A stretch of 64,000 nucleotides of DNA, from NCBI GenBank assembly GCA_965248605.1, contig CBDFJV010000004.1, positions 1 to 64,000 on the forward strand. Reading direction: 5' to 3'. Shown in pieces: positions 18,060-27,518 of the stretch. Within the stretch, counting starts at the first letter, position 1. Each line of letters opens with the position of its first letter. Source of the stretch: CAUZJF01 sp965248605 (GTDB lineage: Bacteria > Chloroflexota > Dehalococcoidia > Lucifugimonadales > CAUZJF01). The translations under genes were made by a program, and so were the position numbers. The notes beneath the pieces are model-generated. The model saw only the letters and a list, made by a program, of their open reading frames with translations, was not told the DNA's origin and made no database searches.

Positions 18060-19404
18060 TGACCTGGCCACGGCCGTGCAGGTCTCGCGCTCTGGTTCGA
18101 CCGGAAATCGGGTTCAAGGCAACCTGATCGGTACGGACGTTTCTGGAACTGGTGGTCTTCCCAACGTTTCCGTTGGTCTCTTCGAGACCCTCGGCGCAGT
18201 ACATATCTATGATAGCGCCTCGAATAACACAGTAGGTGGGACGGAAGCCGGCGCGGGCAACGTGATCTCGGGCAACCAAGGGGATGGGGTCCTCATAGTG
18301 GGATCAGGTGCCGCGGGGAACGCAATCCAAGGCAACCTTATCGGCACGGATGTGACAGGAAGCGTGGAACTCGGAAACTCCCGAAACGGCGTCTTCGTCA
18401 ACGCGGCCACTAGCACGTTAATCGGCGGCACGACCATTGGAGCTGGCAACGTGATCTCCGGCCATGGCGACCGGGGCGTTCTTCTCGGAGGCTACGGAGC
18501 AGTAGTTCAAGGCAACTACATAGGAACAAACGCTATGGGAAACACGGCCATTCCCAACGTTCAAGGGATAACAATCAACTCGGCGGGCAGAAATCATACG
18601 ATTGGCGGTACTGCCATTGGCGTCGGGAATGTCGTGTCCGGGAACATCGGCACAGGGGTCAGCATAAGCGGCGTCGGCAACATAGTTAAAGGTAACCTGG
18701 TGGGCACGGACTCCAGCGGCACTCTTGCGCTTCCTAACGGCAGTGGTCTTAGCCTAGGAGGAGGAGCAGCGAATAACGTAATCGGCGGTGTGGAAACGGG
18801 GGCCGGTAACGTCATTTCGGGCAACAACACAAGGGGGATTATTATCCAGGGAGCCACCCAAAATGTGATACAGGGCAACCTCGTAGGGGTTCAGATAGAC
18901 GGTGCCTCCGCTCTGGGCAACGGTTGGGACGGAGTACATCTCGGACTGTTCCCCCAGTTTGGCACGCCGACTGGCACCACGATTGGAGGCAGAGACTCGG
19001 GGGCCGGAAACACCATCGCCTTCAACGGAAGGCAGGGGCTCTTGATCGAGAACGGGACCGGAACGGCGATCCTTGGCAATCGAATCTTCTCCAATTCGAA
19101 CATGGGCATCGACATCGATCCAGCTGGCCCGACTGCGAACGACCCCGGCGACCTCGACGGGGGACCAAACAACCTGCAGAACTTCCCGGTGCTGACGTCG
19201 GCAACAGCGGGCAGCCTAAACGTTATCGGCACACTGAACAGCGTCAGCAGTACGATATACCGGCTAGAGTTCTTTTCAAATCCGTCGTGCGATGCCTCTG
19301 GCCACGGCGAGGGCGAGACGTACATCGGCTTTCTAGACGTGACCGCAGACGCTGACGGGGACGCGGTTTTCAACGTGGTGTTTCCCAGCACAACTACACC
19401 TGGA
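18058..19404 (+). pseudogene. Giant beta-helix gene, segment 3 (after frameshift)
   Basis: In the shifted frame, SDLATAVQVSRSGSTGNRVQ continues the beta-helix (NLIGTDVSGT, NVISGNQGDGV, NYIGTNAMGNTAIP) and ends with the linker NDPGDLDGGPNNLQNFPVL and sandwich domain (YRLEFFSNPSCDASGHGEGE...DVTADADGDAVFNVVFPS). The host sequence stops at TTTPG, base 19404, where the terminal repeat of an IS1380-like element begins; three more codons then reach a stop. The expected next residues (HFVTATATDPDNN) are found at 28020, 8.6 kb away, which shows the gene is interrupted rather than ended. ORF start seen by callers is 18076. Confidence 0.8.
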
Positions 19405-21135
19405 TTTCCCAGATAGACCCAAGTGGTGATTGGCGTTCCTGTGATTACTATGAATATTCTGATTACTAAACGGATATAATGGGAGTCTATACATTATAAT
19501 ACACCCATGAATATAGGTTCTGGCTTCTGATTACGTAATCGTGTTGGAGGCACCTTATGGGTGACGACGAAAAGACCCCTCTCAAGCTCGACTTTGACTC
19601 CAAAGTTCGCGTGGAGTTTCGCGGTGCTACCATCACCTCAGACGCAGGACTGCTGGCGTGCAGAGAACTTGATGACGCCCTAAGCCTGACCGACTCTGCC
19701 GACGAATTCCTCAAAGAGAGTCGAACGGGCAAAAACATCCTGCATCAGCTAATCCCACTGCTGAGACAGTCAGTCTACAGCCGCCTCGCTGGATACGACG
19801 ACACCAATGATGCCGACCGCCTTTCCCAAGACCCAGCCCTGAGAGTAGTGGTAGGCTGGAAAGGCCCTGACAGGAACGCGGCCAGCACCAGCGAGATGGG
19901 TAGGTTCGAGACGGAGTTGCTGACACAAAAGGAAAACCTCAAGGGCATTGAGCGGCTGAATGTCGAATGGATAAAACGTGCATTAGCCAAGACCGTACAC
20001 AGGCGTATCATCCTGGACATCGACAGTTCGGAGAGTCCGGTGCATGGCGAGCAGGAGGAAGCAGCCTACAACGGCCACTTTGGATGCATGTGCTATCACC
20101 CCTTGTTCTGCTTCAACCAGTTTGGAGATTGCGAAGGGGCGGTTCTCAGACCAGGCAACGTCCACAGCGCCGATGGCTGGAAGGAGTTCATCAATCCCAT
20201 CGTCGAGCGCTACCTGAAGCTGGCGGTGAGGCTGCTGTTTCGAGCAGACGCTGCTTTTGCCAAGCCTGAGATTTACGAGTACCTGGAGACAAGGCATATC
20301 GGCTACGCCATAAGGCTTCCGGCGAACGAAGTGCTTCAGAAGGAAATAGCTCACCTGTTGGTACGGCCTACCGAGTGGCCCTCTCAAAAGCCCATCGTCT
20401 CGTATCACGACTTCGTTTATCAGGCCCAGAGTTGGAATGTTCCTCGAAGAGTAGTGGCCAAGGTGGAGTGGCATCAGGGAGAACTGTTCCCAAGAGTAGG
20501 CTTCATCGTAACCAACCTGAGCTATCCAACGAAGGGAATAGTCAGCTTCTACAATGGCAGAGGCACAGCAGAGCAGTGGATTAAAGAGGGGAAATACGCC
20601 CTCAATTGGACTCGGCTCTCGTGCCATAAGTTCGTGGCTAATCAGGTGAGGCTGTGGCTATTCATCCTGGCATACAATCTGGGCAACTTCTTCAGAAGGC
20701 TGGCTCTGCCAGAAGCGATAAAGAGCTGGTCCCTGACAAGTATTCAGACGAGACTCATCAAGATAGGCGGGCGACTGGTGCGTCATGCGAGGAGGCTTGT
20801 GTTCCAGCTTGCCGAGGTGATGGTGACCAGGGAGATGTTCGATGAAATGCTGGAGCGGATAGGGAGACTTCGTTTCAATCCTGGATAGGAGCATGTGTCT
20901 GTTAGGGAATCGTGATCATATCGAGGCTGCCCTGAGCAAGGTGCGCGACTTGCAGCGTGAGGTTCGGTCTGAATAATCCGTTTAGAGCCTTTCCAAGTGG
21001 TTTGGAGACCCTGTTTCTCTAGATGAAGTGATATTAGCGCGGTTGGTGGCAGTTGACAACTTCAGCAGGCGATCTTATAGTCTGGACTGTCTCAGGATGG
21101 TGTGTTTATGAAAGCACTGGATTCCATCTGGGAAA
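19405..21135. mobile_element. IS1380-like element, copy E
   Basis: Bounded by inverted repeats TTTCCCAGAT (19405-19414) and ATCTGGGAAA (21126-21135), about 1.73 kb, with one plus-strand transposase. It has lower GC at its left end (two TATAAT hexamers at 19475 and 19495 may serve the transposase). No target duplication was found. It is homologous, but not close, to the element at 23375-25104, and it forms the left border of the block that splits the beta-helix gene. Confidence 0.78.
19557..20888 (+). CDS. IS1380-family transposase (copy E)
   Basis: A 443-residue transposase. Key motifs: RGATITSDAGLLACRELDDA near the N-terminus, LDIDSSESPVHGEQ (first catalytic Asp), LLFRADAAFAKPEIYEYLE (second Asp) and RGTAEQWIKEGKYALNWTRL (Glu). 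The start ATG at 19557 follows TTGGAGG. Closest relative in the window is the minus-strand transposase at 23621; it is only distantly related to the four 441-residue copies. The gene is full length and could be functional. Confidence 0.92.
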   Translation: MGDDEKTPLKLDFDSKVRVEFRGATITSDAGLLACRELDDALSLTDSADEFLKESRTGKNILHQLIPLLRQSVYSRLAGYDDTNDADRLSQDPALRVVVGWKGPDRNAASTSEMGRFETELLTQKENLKGIERLNVEWIKRALAKTVHRRIILDIDSSESPVHGEQEEAAYNGHFGCMCYHPLFCFNQFGDCEGAVLRPGNVHSADGWKEFINPIVERYLKLAVRLLFRADAAFAKPEIYEYLETRHIGYAIRLPANEVLQKEIAHLLVRPTEWPSQKPIVSYHDFVYQAQSWNVPRRVVAKVEWHQGELFPRVGFIVTNLSYPTKGIVSFYNGRGTAEQWIKEGKYALNWTRLSCHKFVANQVRLWLFILAYNLGNFFRRLALPEAIKSWSLTSIQTRLIKIGGRLVRHARRLVFQLAEVMVTREMFDEMLERIGRLRFNPG

Positions 21136-21618
21136 TATCGGATTATAGCATGTGCGATCAATGCTCATCGACGCCATCCACACGGCGGTCTACGGGACCT
21201 GCCGCCTTCATTCGCGACACCAAAAAGATCACGGAAGAGTCACGTCCAGGGGCTTGTTGGTCATGTCAAAGTCACACGCTCTGCCTATTATGCTGGGTGT
21301 CGGACCGAACCCCACATCGAAAGGAGGTGCCAATGGATAGACCGCAGAGCGATGTCCAGAGCCTCCGCACAGTGCGGTGCGTTTGCCTGGGCACCTGCGA
21401 TTCGAGGACGGGGTAGACGCCTGGGACAGCTTCCCCCTCCCCGCTGAGCAGGGTCAGAAGGAAGGCAAATCGAGTCCCAGTACGTTACCAAGGGGAGCTT
21501 GTGGGAAACACTCCCCATCTGAAACCCAAGAAAGGAAACAAGAGGTGACACGATGAATAGGCTAGGAAACATAGCTGGGATCGTCGATTCACCCTATCTT
21601 GTGAAAGGAGGTGTAGTT
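21136..21618. other. Intergenic region with a possible small ORF
   Basis: No large gene. One strong ribosome binding site (AAAGGAGG) is followed by the small frame listed at 21333. A second AGAGGTG precedes an ATG at 21553 that is in frame with the lipoprotein below. Confidence 0.4.
21333..21416 (+). CDS. Possible 27-residue Cys-containing small ORF
   Basis: An ATG sits five bases after AAAGGAGGTG, a very strong ribosome binding site, and opens a 27-codon frame ending in TAG. The peptide has a polar N-terminal half and ends in CVCLGTCDSRTG with three Cys. No family is recognised and no modifying enzyme is nearby. It could be a small peptide, a leader, or chance. Confidence 0.3.
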   Translation: MDRPQSDVQSLRTVRCVCLGTCDSRTG

Positions 21619-21897
21619 ATGATCTCGCCCTTGCTCAGATACGCCATTCCACTTATGTGTGTCCTGGTGTTCATGCTGCTGTTGGCCGCCTGCGGAGGCG
21701 GGGGAAGCAAGGAAGACATCATCGGACAGACGTGGGACTGCTTGGCGGAAAGTGACCCCGATTTCGAGGAAAGCATGCTCATGATGCTTTCGGCGAGCAA
21801 CCTCGAAGAGGCAAAGAAGACGTACATTTACGTGAGCTCGGTCGCCTCAATAGAAGACCTGAAGGTGGCCCGCGACGAAGCCTGTGGCGAAGTATAG
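21619..21897 (+). CDS. Small lipoprotein, unknown function
   Basis: A 92-residue predicted lipoprotein. The ATG at 21619 follows AAAGGAGGTG with suitable spacing; an upstream in-frame ATG at 21553 also has a weak site but would place 22 residues before the signal peptide, so I prefer 21619. The signal peptide (PLMCVLVFMLLLAAC) ends at a clear lipobox LLAAC, followed by GGGGSKEDI. The mature part is acidic and probably helical (DEACGEV end, two Cys: TWDCLAE and EACGE, possibly a disulfide). No family is recognised. It lies inside the block that interrupts the beta-helix gene, between two IS elements. Confidence 0.6.
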   Translation: MISPLLRYAIPLMCVLVFMLLLAACGGGGSKEDIIGQTWDCLAESDPDFEESMLMMLSASNLEEAKKTYIYVSSVASIEDLKVARDEACGEV

Positions 21898-22697
21898 GCC
21901 CTGATCCCAAGCTGGATACGCTCAGAGCAGTGATGGCTGCAACGCCGTCGCAGAAGGCCGCGGTCTTCTCGTCATTCCCGGACACCGCGGCATGCCACTC
22001 GCCGAGGCGGCCATGATGGACGATGCGGAGCTTGGGACCGGCGGGCAATCGGACGGGTTCGGCAACGAGTGCGAGGGGTGCCCGGTGTGTTGGCAGTCGC
22101 CGTCGTTTCTGTCATAGGCGTTGCTTCGGCGACATCGCGCAGGGCGTGCTTCTGGCAGAGCTAACTCAATCCATCGCCCCTGGTATCTCCTTCTCCCCGG
22201 GATGCTATGTCGTCGAGAGGGTAGTAACGCCCTTGGACGGAAGGACTTCTGATCGCAATGACAAACTCGAACATGGCTCTGTCTACAGTAAACCCAGGCC
22301 CACCAAGCTATACAAAATCAAGAACTTTCTCCCTGACGTTCAGGTTTGAGTTCTAAGAACCACGATATTGGAGCTTGCCCTAATGATCTTCCGGGCAACA
22401 GGGAAGCTAGAGCTGCCATCGCTGCTTTGACGGCTTGCTATACTTTGGGAATGAACATGGTTGTAGGGTGGCTTCCGAGTCACAACGAAAGAGTTCCTGG
22501 ACTCCAAACCGCGCACATGGGTAGAGGCGACACCGACGGGGCGTCGTGCCTTTGCCGAATATCTCTCCAACCTTGAGAGGGCGCTGAACTGGTCGCCGAG
22601 CACATAGCCGGCCGACAAGAACTGTGCGGCGATTTGCTACTACTGGGCAGGCGCGGAAACAGCTGGTGTCGGCGGCCGGGACCGGCGTGATGGTTGG
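21898..22697. other. Intergenic region, nothing recognised
   Basis: Eight hundred bases with only short, unconvincing frames (22023-22349 is basic and lacks any family signature). It is less GC-rich than its neighbours near 22260-22480, which may mark imported or decayed DNA. Confidence 0.4.
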
Positions 22698-23216
22698 TCA
22701 GGGGGAGGGTGTTGGGGTGGCTGGTGTTGGAGTGCTGGGCGCCCGTTCTAGGTAATTGTAGCCGGCAGCTTCGATTCTCCAGGTTCCATCGTCTAGCTTG
22801 TTGGCCTCGAAGTCGTAAACTTGTCCGTTGATTGTGGCGTTGCGTTTGCTGATACTGCCGCCACTGGTGAAGGAGAAGAAGTGGCCACGTCCGGATGAGT
22901 CGACCCAGAACTCGACGTCGCTGATCTTATAGGTGCAGCTCTCACCGGTCCTCACGATGAGACCTGGGCGGCATACGCCGTCTTCGGTTTCCGGGGTAGG
23001 TGTTGGGATCGCCGCCTGCGTAGATGCTGGCGATGGCGTGTCTTGGAGAATGGCTTCGGGCGTGGATATGTGGGTGGGTGCCGGCGCGGCGGCACTCCCG
23101 GACGTGGGTGAGGCCGAGGGCCCATCGGAGCCGCAAGCGGCGGACAGGGTCGCCAGAATAAATGCCAAGACGCAAATGTGCAGGGGACAGCCTCTTGTTA
23201 TCCGTCGCAGTATCAC
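22698..23216 (-). CDS. Thr/Pro-rich lipoprotein, unknown function
   Basis: A 172-residue lipoprotein. The N-terminal signal (HICVLAFILATLSAAC) ends in a lipobox SAAC at about residue 27. A low-complexity linker rich in Ser, Pro, Thr and Ala follows (about 30-80). Then a small beta domain runs over about 82-158 (GVCRPGLIVRTGESCTYK ... DVEFWVDSSGRGHFFSF ... DDGTWRIEAAGYNYLE) with two Cys that may pair. The C-terminal tail is again Thr/Pro-rich. Domain order suggests an exposed domain held away from the membrane. No specific family is recognised. Confidence 0.65.
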   Translation of the reverse strand: MILRRITRGCPLHICVLAFILATLSAACGSDGPSASPTSGSAAAPAPTHISTPEAILQDTPSPASTQAAIPTPTPETEDGVCRPGLIVRTGESCTYKISDVEFWVDSSGRGHFFSFTSGGSISKRNATINGQVYDFEANKLDDGTWRIEAAGYNYLERAPSTPTPATPTPSP

Positions 23217-23374
23217 TATGCTTATGTTTCACCGAGGTATCTTCAAAAAGTGTGTAAACCGGAATTACCCATATCAAACCGCCTGGGTCCAAGCAAGGTA
23301 CCATCCTCGACGAGAGCCATCGTAGTATCACTCGTGAACGCCGTCAACCATTCCATCGAGCGTACAAACCGGTA

Positions 23375-25104
23375 TTTCCCATATTGGGAGTCTTCAGGCT
23401 CAATGGGCAGCCCAAACGAGATGGTAGCATCATAGTCAGGTTCTGCAAGGCCAGTCAATCTCCAGTCTATCCAATAAGGGATGCGATTCTTGCCGCGAAC
23501 CATGGTTCTTGTCCATCTTTGTCGTCTTCGGGCCCCCGCCAATGGGGTGAAAGCGCATTGAAGACAAGCCGACTCCCTGGAGCGCTCTCCCTCTTGGCAA
23601 GATCGTGGTTGTACCCTCCCTCAGCTTGGCGCCGGCGATAACCGACCGATACGATCCAACACTCCCTGGAACAACCGTCGAGGAACCGACACCTCGGATA
23701 ACTGAAAGATCAATCGCCGGGAGTGCCGCACCAGACGGCCTCCCATCTTGATCAGCTTGACCTGCACGCTCCGCAGCGACCAGTGCTTGACCGCCTTGGG
23801 CAGGCATAACCGGCGAAGGAAGTTCCCAAGGTTGTACGCCAAGACGAACAGAGACAGACGCACCCGGTTGGCCACGAACCGATGGCACGACAGCCGAGTC
23901 CAGTTCAGCGCGTACTTGCCCTCCTTGATCCACTGCTCGGCTGTCCCTCTACCATTGTAGAATCGAACCACTCCTTCGGGGCCAGCCGTCATGTTCGTGA
24001 CGATGAAGCCCACCCGAGGGAACAGCTCTCCCCTATGCCACTCCACCTTGGCCACCACACGCCGATCACGGTCCCAACTCTCAGCACGATACCAAAAGTC
24101 GTCGTATCGGATCACCGGACGTTTCGGGGGCCTCCCCACAGGTCGTATCAGCAAGGGAACGATCTCGTATTGCAGCACTTTGTTGCTCGGCAGCCGTATT
24201 GCGTAGAAGACTCGCCGCTCCTCCATGTACTCATAGATGTCCGGCTTGGCGAATGCGGCATCGGCCCGAAAGTACCGGCGCACTCCTGTCGCCCCGTAGC
24301 GGGACAGGATCGGATCCAATACATCACGCCATCTGTGCGCGCTATGTACGTTCCCCGCGCGGAGCATCGCTCCCTCGCAGTCACCAAACTGGTTGAACAC
24401 GAACAAAGGGTGATAGCACGTGCTCCCAAAGTGACCGTTGTACGACGCTCCCTCCTGTTCTCCATGTACCGGACTCTCCGAACTGTCCATGTCCAAGATC
24501 ACCCGCCGGTGCGGCGTGCGGGACATAGCTCCATCCACCCACTTAGCGTTCAGTCGATCCAACCCTTCCACGTTGCCGTCCTGGGTAAGCACCTCGGTCT
24601 CGAACCGGCTCATGGTGTTGGTGCTGGCGGCCGGTCTGTCAATGTCTCGCCGTCCAACGATGATCCGCATCGTCGGGTCCTGGGCCAGCCGTTCAGCGTC
24701 GTTGGTATCCTCGTAGCCCGCCAGACGACTGTACACCGACTGCCTGAGAAGGCCCACCAATCGGTGCTGCACATTACGACCGCCCCGACTCTCCTGCAGA
24801 CACTCATTCGCCGTCTCCGTCAGTCCCAGCGCATCATCCAACTCGCGGCAGGCCAGCAGTCCGGCGTCCGAGGTGATGGTAGCGCCGCGAAACTCCAACC
24901 GTACACGTCGGTCGAAACGGAGCGTGGCGCGGGGTTTCGTGCTTTCACCCATTGGGTGCCTCCAGAGTGGGTACGCTATCAAGACCTAAAGCTGTCGAAC
25001 ACGACCAGTCTAGCACTCATGATAACTGCTATGCTCTGCTATTCGGCTACATCAAGTAGTTCTGTTGCTGAGTACGGCACGCCCTGCAGGGTTGATATGG
25101 GAAA
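23375..25104. mobile_element. IS1380-like element, copy F
   Basis: Inverted repeats TTTCCCATAT (23375-23384) and ATATGGGAAA (25095-25104) bound a 1730-base element, the same length as copy E, with one minus-strand transposase. No target duplication is evident. A related hexamer (ACCCATAT, near 23268) lies just outside the left end. Confidence 0.75.
23621..24982 (-). CDS. IS1380-family transposase (copy F)
   Basis: A 453-residue transposase homologous to the one at 19557 (shared RGATITSDAGLLACRELDDAL, SSESPVHGEQEGASYNGHFG, FRADAAFAKPDIYEYM, GRGTAEQWIKEGKYALNWTR). A better start is probably the internal ATG ten codons in (24952; MGESTKP), which aligns with the other copy's MGDDEKT. It reads as full length, with catalytic Asp, Asp and Glu in place. 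The 462-residue plus-strand frame over it is a shadow. Confidence 0.92.
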   Translation of the reverse strand: MIAYPLWRHPMGESTKPRATLRFDRRVRLEFRGATITSDAGLLACRELDDALGLTETANECLQESRGGRNVQHRLVGLLRQSVYSRLAGYEDTNDAERLAQDPTMRIIVGRRDIDRPAASTNTMSRFETEVLTQDGNVEGLDRLNAKWVDGAMSRTPHRRVILDMDSSESPVHGEQEGASYNGHFGSTCYHPLFVFNQFGDCEGAMLRAGNVHSAHRWRDVLDPILSRYGATGVRRYFRADAAFAKPDIYEYMEERRVFYAIRLPSNKVLQYEIVPLLIRPVGRPPKRPVIRYDDFWYRAESWDRDRRVVAKVEWHRGELFPRVGFIVTNMTAGPEGVVRFYNGRGTAEQWIKEGKYALNWTRLSCHRFVANRVRLSLFVLAYNLGNFLRRLCLPKAVKHWSLRSVQVKLIKMGGRLVRHSRRLIFQLSEVSVPRRLFQGVLDRIGRLSPAPS

Positions 25105-25130
25105 TGTGGGACATCCTCACACGAGGAATC

Positions 25131-25844
25131 ATGACGAGGCGCTTTCCACTCGGTTTCGCAGTGCTGTTACTCAGCTTCATGGTTGGCGGAACGGTGGCTC
25201 TTGTCCCGGTCGGAACGGCCGAGGCCAAGTCGCCGGAACGGATCAACCCCGAACAGGTCCTCTCCGCTGAAGGCGTCAGGGTGTACAATAGCCTCACGCC
25301 GGACGTTAAGAGCATCATCAGGAACGAGACCGTGCCGCAGCTTCTCGTGGAAGTGAGAGCCGGGCCGTTGAGAGGGGTAACAGGAGAGCTCTACGACGCC
25401 GAGGTACGAGCATTGGTCGAGTTCGTTGTGGCAACGGCGAGGAAGGCCCAGGACGCCCTGGAGCGGGCGATAGCGAACCACACCCACGGAACCCACGAAG
25501 GGATAGAGATACAACCGCTGACCGGACATTTCACTCCATGCAGCTACACCACGAGTATGGGTTCGTCGTCCCTGGTGGTCTACGTAGGTCACGTGGCCCG
25601 GTGTGATGCGTCCATGGCCGTAATGGAGGCGGGAGTCTGGCTGCGGGGGCCAGGAGGCTACCATTCCGGCTGGCGGAACTACAGATATACAAACACGACG
25701 AGTGCGCTCGGCTTCACGAGCCACTATAACGACACTCCCAACTACTGCTGGGTTGGCTGGGGTCATGGTGCGGCCACTCCACACAATAACGGCCCGAGTC
25801 CGGGTCCGGCTAATGGTGGTTATGCGGAGAGTCACTGCGTCTAG
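25131..25844 (+). CDS. Secreted protein of unknown function
   Basis: A 237-residue exported protein. The ATG at 25131 (GAGG upstream) opens a signal peptide (RFPLGFAVLLLSFMVGGTVALVPVGTAEA) cut after about residue 30. A helical segment follows (VLSAEGVRVYNSLTPDVKSI ... VEFVVATARKAQDALERAI, about 40-115), then a beta-rich C-terminal half with GWRNYRYTNTTSALGF and NYCWVGWGHGAATPHNNG and four Cys. The helical segment resembles parts of the lipoprotein encoded next (EAVAEYEKLHSDVKEMFWDQV), 66 bases downstream, suggesting a related pair. It starts 26 bases after IS copy F, which may supply or disturb its promoter. No known family. Confidence 0.7.
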   Translation: MTRRFPLGFAVLLLSFMVGGTVALVPVGTAEAKSPERINPEQVLSAEGVRVYNSLTPDVKSIIRNETVPQLLVEVRAGPLRGVTGELYDAEVRALVEFVVATARKAQDALERAIANHTHGTHEGIEIQPLTGHFTPCSYTTSMGSSSLVVYVGHVARCDASMAVMEAGVWLRGPGGYHSGWRNYRYTNTTSALGFTSHYNDTPNYCWVGWGHGAATPHNNGPSPGPANGGYAESHCV

Positions 25845-25910
25845 GCGTCTTCGCACATCCAACGACCACCCGCACGAAGAGAGGAAGGTACTCGAAAGAG
25901 AGGTGCTGCC

Positions 25911-27005
25911 ATGAGAAGCTATCTGCCAATCGCAGCGGCCGCATTCGTTGTCCTCCTGCTCGTAGGCTGCAACAAGGAGGAGCCTGCGGCGGCACCGACG
26001 CCTCCTCCCGTCACATTCGCGTCGACACTGGAGGGAGAGGCTCTCGTCCAGCACGACAGGCTGTCTCAGGAAGATGGCCTGAACCTGGAGGCGATAGCAA
26101 ACTTCCTGGGAACGGAGATGGTGACCGAGTGGCTACTGGTCCTTGCGGGACCGGCGTCGGACCGCTCCGCATCGACACTGGAGGGAGGGGCCCGCTCCAC
26201 GCATGACAATCTGTCCCGAAAGGAGAAGCGGACCTTCGAGCTCATCGCGCTCATAAGCGATAAGTTGGCGACGGACTGGCTCTTCGCTGATTACAGGACT
26301 CCGGTGGAGGTGTTCGGCCCCGCCATCGAGAGACCGGCACAGCCCCAACTCGCGCCGGTCATAAAGAGAGAGGCTCTTGTACCGTATGCACGGCTGGGCT
26401 CTATCGGACGTGCGGACTTCGAGTTCTTCGTCAAGGCGGTGGGATTCGAAGCGGCAGAGGAGTCGCTCCTCCGCTACCGGGAGTGGGGAAGTGACTTCGC
26501 TCTTTCAGGGATATTCATAGTGCCGCTGCCGCCCCTGAAGGAGGCCTTAACCGCCGACGAGACGGCGAAGCTGGGGGCACTAGACAGCCGCATCGGAGGC
26601 CCGTTCGTGGAGGTCTGGGAGTATGGGCTACAGATACGTGCACCGAACCCGTCCGACCCGACCGCTGGGTTGGCGTTCACCGACCCGAAGGCGTACGTAG
26701 CCCAGAGGACGGAGGAGGAAACGAAGCTGTCCAGGGAGGTGCTGATGGCGCTTCCCACTGAGCTTCCTCCAATCGAGGACCTGGTCTTTCCAGAGGCTGT
26801 AGCGGAGTATGAGAAGCTGCATTCCGACGTGAAGGAAATGTTCTGGGATCAGGTGGGGCGCTTCTACGCATACGGATTAACGGCGGGCAAGAGAGGCTTT
26901 CCTCAGCTCACCGACAGCGAGATCAAGGAGCTGTTCAGCCCCAACGTCGCCTTCTGGACACGGTTTCAGGCGGTGAGCTCGAAGTACCGGGACAAGGGGA
27001 CGTGA
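25911..27005 (+). CDS. Repeat-containing lipoprotein of unknown function
   Basis: A 364-residue lipoprotein; ATG at 25911 after AGAGAGGTG. The signal peptide (IAAAAFVVLLLVGC) ends in the lipobox LVGC at residue 20, then a Pro-rich linker. The mature part is made of helical repeats of about 50-70 residues: STLEGEALVQHDRLSQEDGL then LGTEMVTEWLL; STLEGGARSTHDNLSRKEKR then SDKLATDWLF; KREALVPYARLGSIGRADFE then AAEESLL; and a diverged one near VAEYEKLHSDVKEMF. It shares this module with the secreted protein upstream. Function unknown; the pair probably acts together at the cell surface. Confidence 0.72.
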   Translation: MRSYLPIAAAAFVVLLLVGCNKEEPAAAPTPPPVTFASTLEGEALVQHDRLSQEDGLNLEAIANFLGTEMVTEWLLVLAGPASDRSASTLEGGARSTHDNLSRKEKRTFELIALISDKLATDWLFADYRTPVEVFGPAIERPAQPQLAPVIKREALVPYARLGSIGRADFEFFVKAVGFEAAEESLLRYREWGSDFALSGIFIVPLPPLKEALTADETAKLGALDSRIGGPFVEVWEYGLQIRAPNPSDPTAGLAFTDPKAYVAQRTEEETKLSREVLMALPTELPPIEDLVFPEAVAEYEKLHSDVKEMFWDQVGRFYAYGLTAGKRGFPQLTDSEIKELFSPNVAFWTRFQAVSSKYRDKGT

Positions 27006-27091
27006 GCGTCTAACCACGCCGGGCTCTGACGGCTGCAAGTGCGGGTGGGGCATGTACGAAGTGTCCCACCCGCTATTTGTGTGGAAACTAA

Positions 27092-27289
27092 GGGGAGATT
27101 GCCCAGGCCGACGCCCGCATCGTGACCGTCAACGAGATTCGGAAGGGCTGGGGCCTGCCTGACGTGCCGTGGGGAGACGGCCCTGGGGCGGGCAGCTCAG
27201 AGCAGTCGACGCCGGGGGCCGATGACGAGCCTGGCTCGCCGGGGCGCAACGGCCGCTCGCCTGCTGAGTCCTTGGCCGTCAGGTACTAG
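27092..27289 (+). pseudogene. Phage portal protein C-terminal fragment
   Basis: The open frame encodes AQADARIVTVNEIRKGWGLP then DVPWGDG and a low-complexity Gly/Ser/Pro tail ending at TAG. This is the usual ending of phage portal (head-tail connector) proteins. There is no start and the rest of the gene is missing. It is phage debris inside the block that interrupts the beta-helix gene. Confidence 0.55.
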
Positions 27290-27296
27290 GTCCGGC

Positions 27297-27509
27297 ATGC
27301 CTGCTCCAACCACGACGAGTCGCGACCCGATCTATTGCCGCTGCTGCGGCACTGCCATACTAGCCGAGCGCGTGGCCGGCGCGATTGTCATCAAGGCCAA
27401 GCGAAATGGTCGGGTTCACGTGGCGGTCCTTCCGTTGGCGCAGGAGGGGACGGAAGAAGACGCCTACGGGCCTGTAAGGAGTCACCGCTCGCGCTGGCAA
27501 GAATCGTAG
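27297..27509 (+). CDS. Small CxxC protein, phage Com-like
   Basis: A 70-residue frame starting eight bases after the portal-fragment stop. It has a CRCCGTAILAER motif at about 14-25, followed by a basic beta segment (GAIVIKAKRNGRVHVAVL). This resembles the short zinc-ribbon Com-like proteins that sit beside phage portal genes, although only one Cys cluster is present. The position after a portal fragment supports a phage origin. It may be non-functional. Confidence 0.4.
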   Translation: MPAPTTTSRDPIYCRCCGTAILAERVAGAIVIKAKRNGRVHVAVLPLAQEGTEEDAYGPVRSHRSRWQES

Positions 27510-27518
27510 GGCTCCGAT

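Noticed and set aside
23882..25270. 462-residue plus-strand frame
   Set aside because: It is antisense to the transposase at 23621-24982 and runs past the IS end into the next gene's start.
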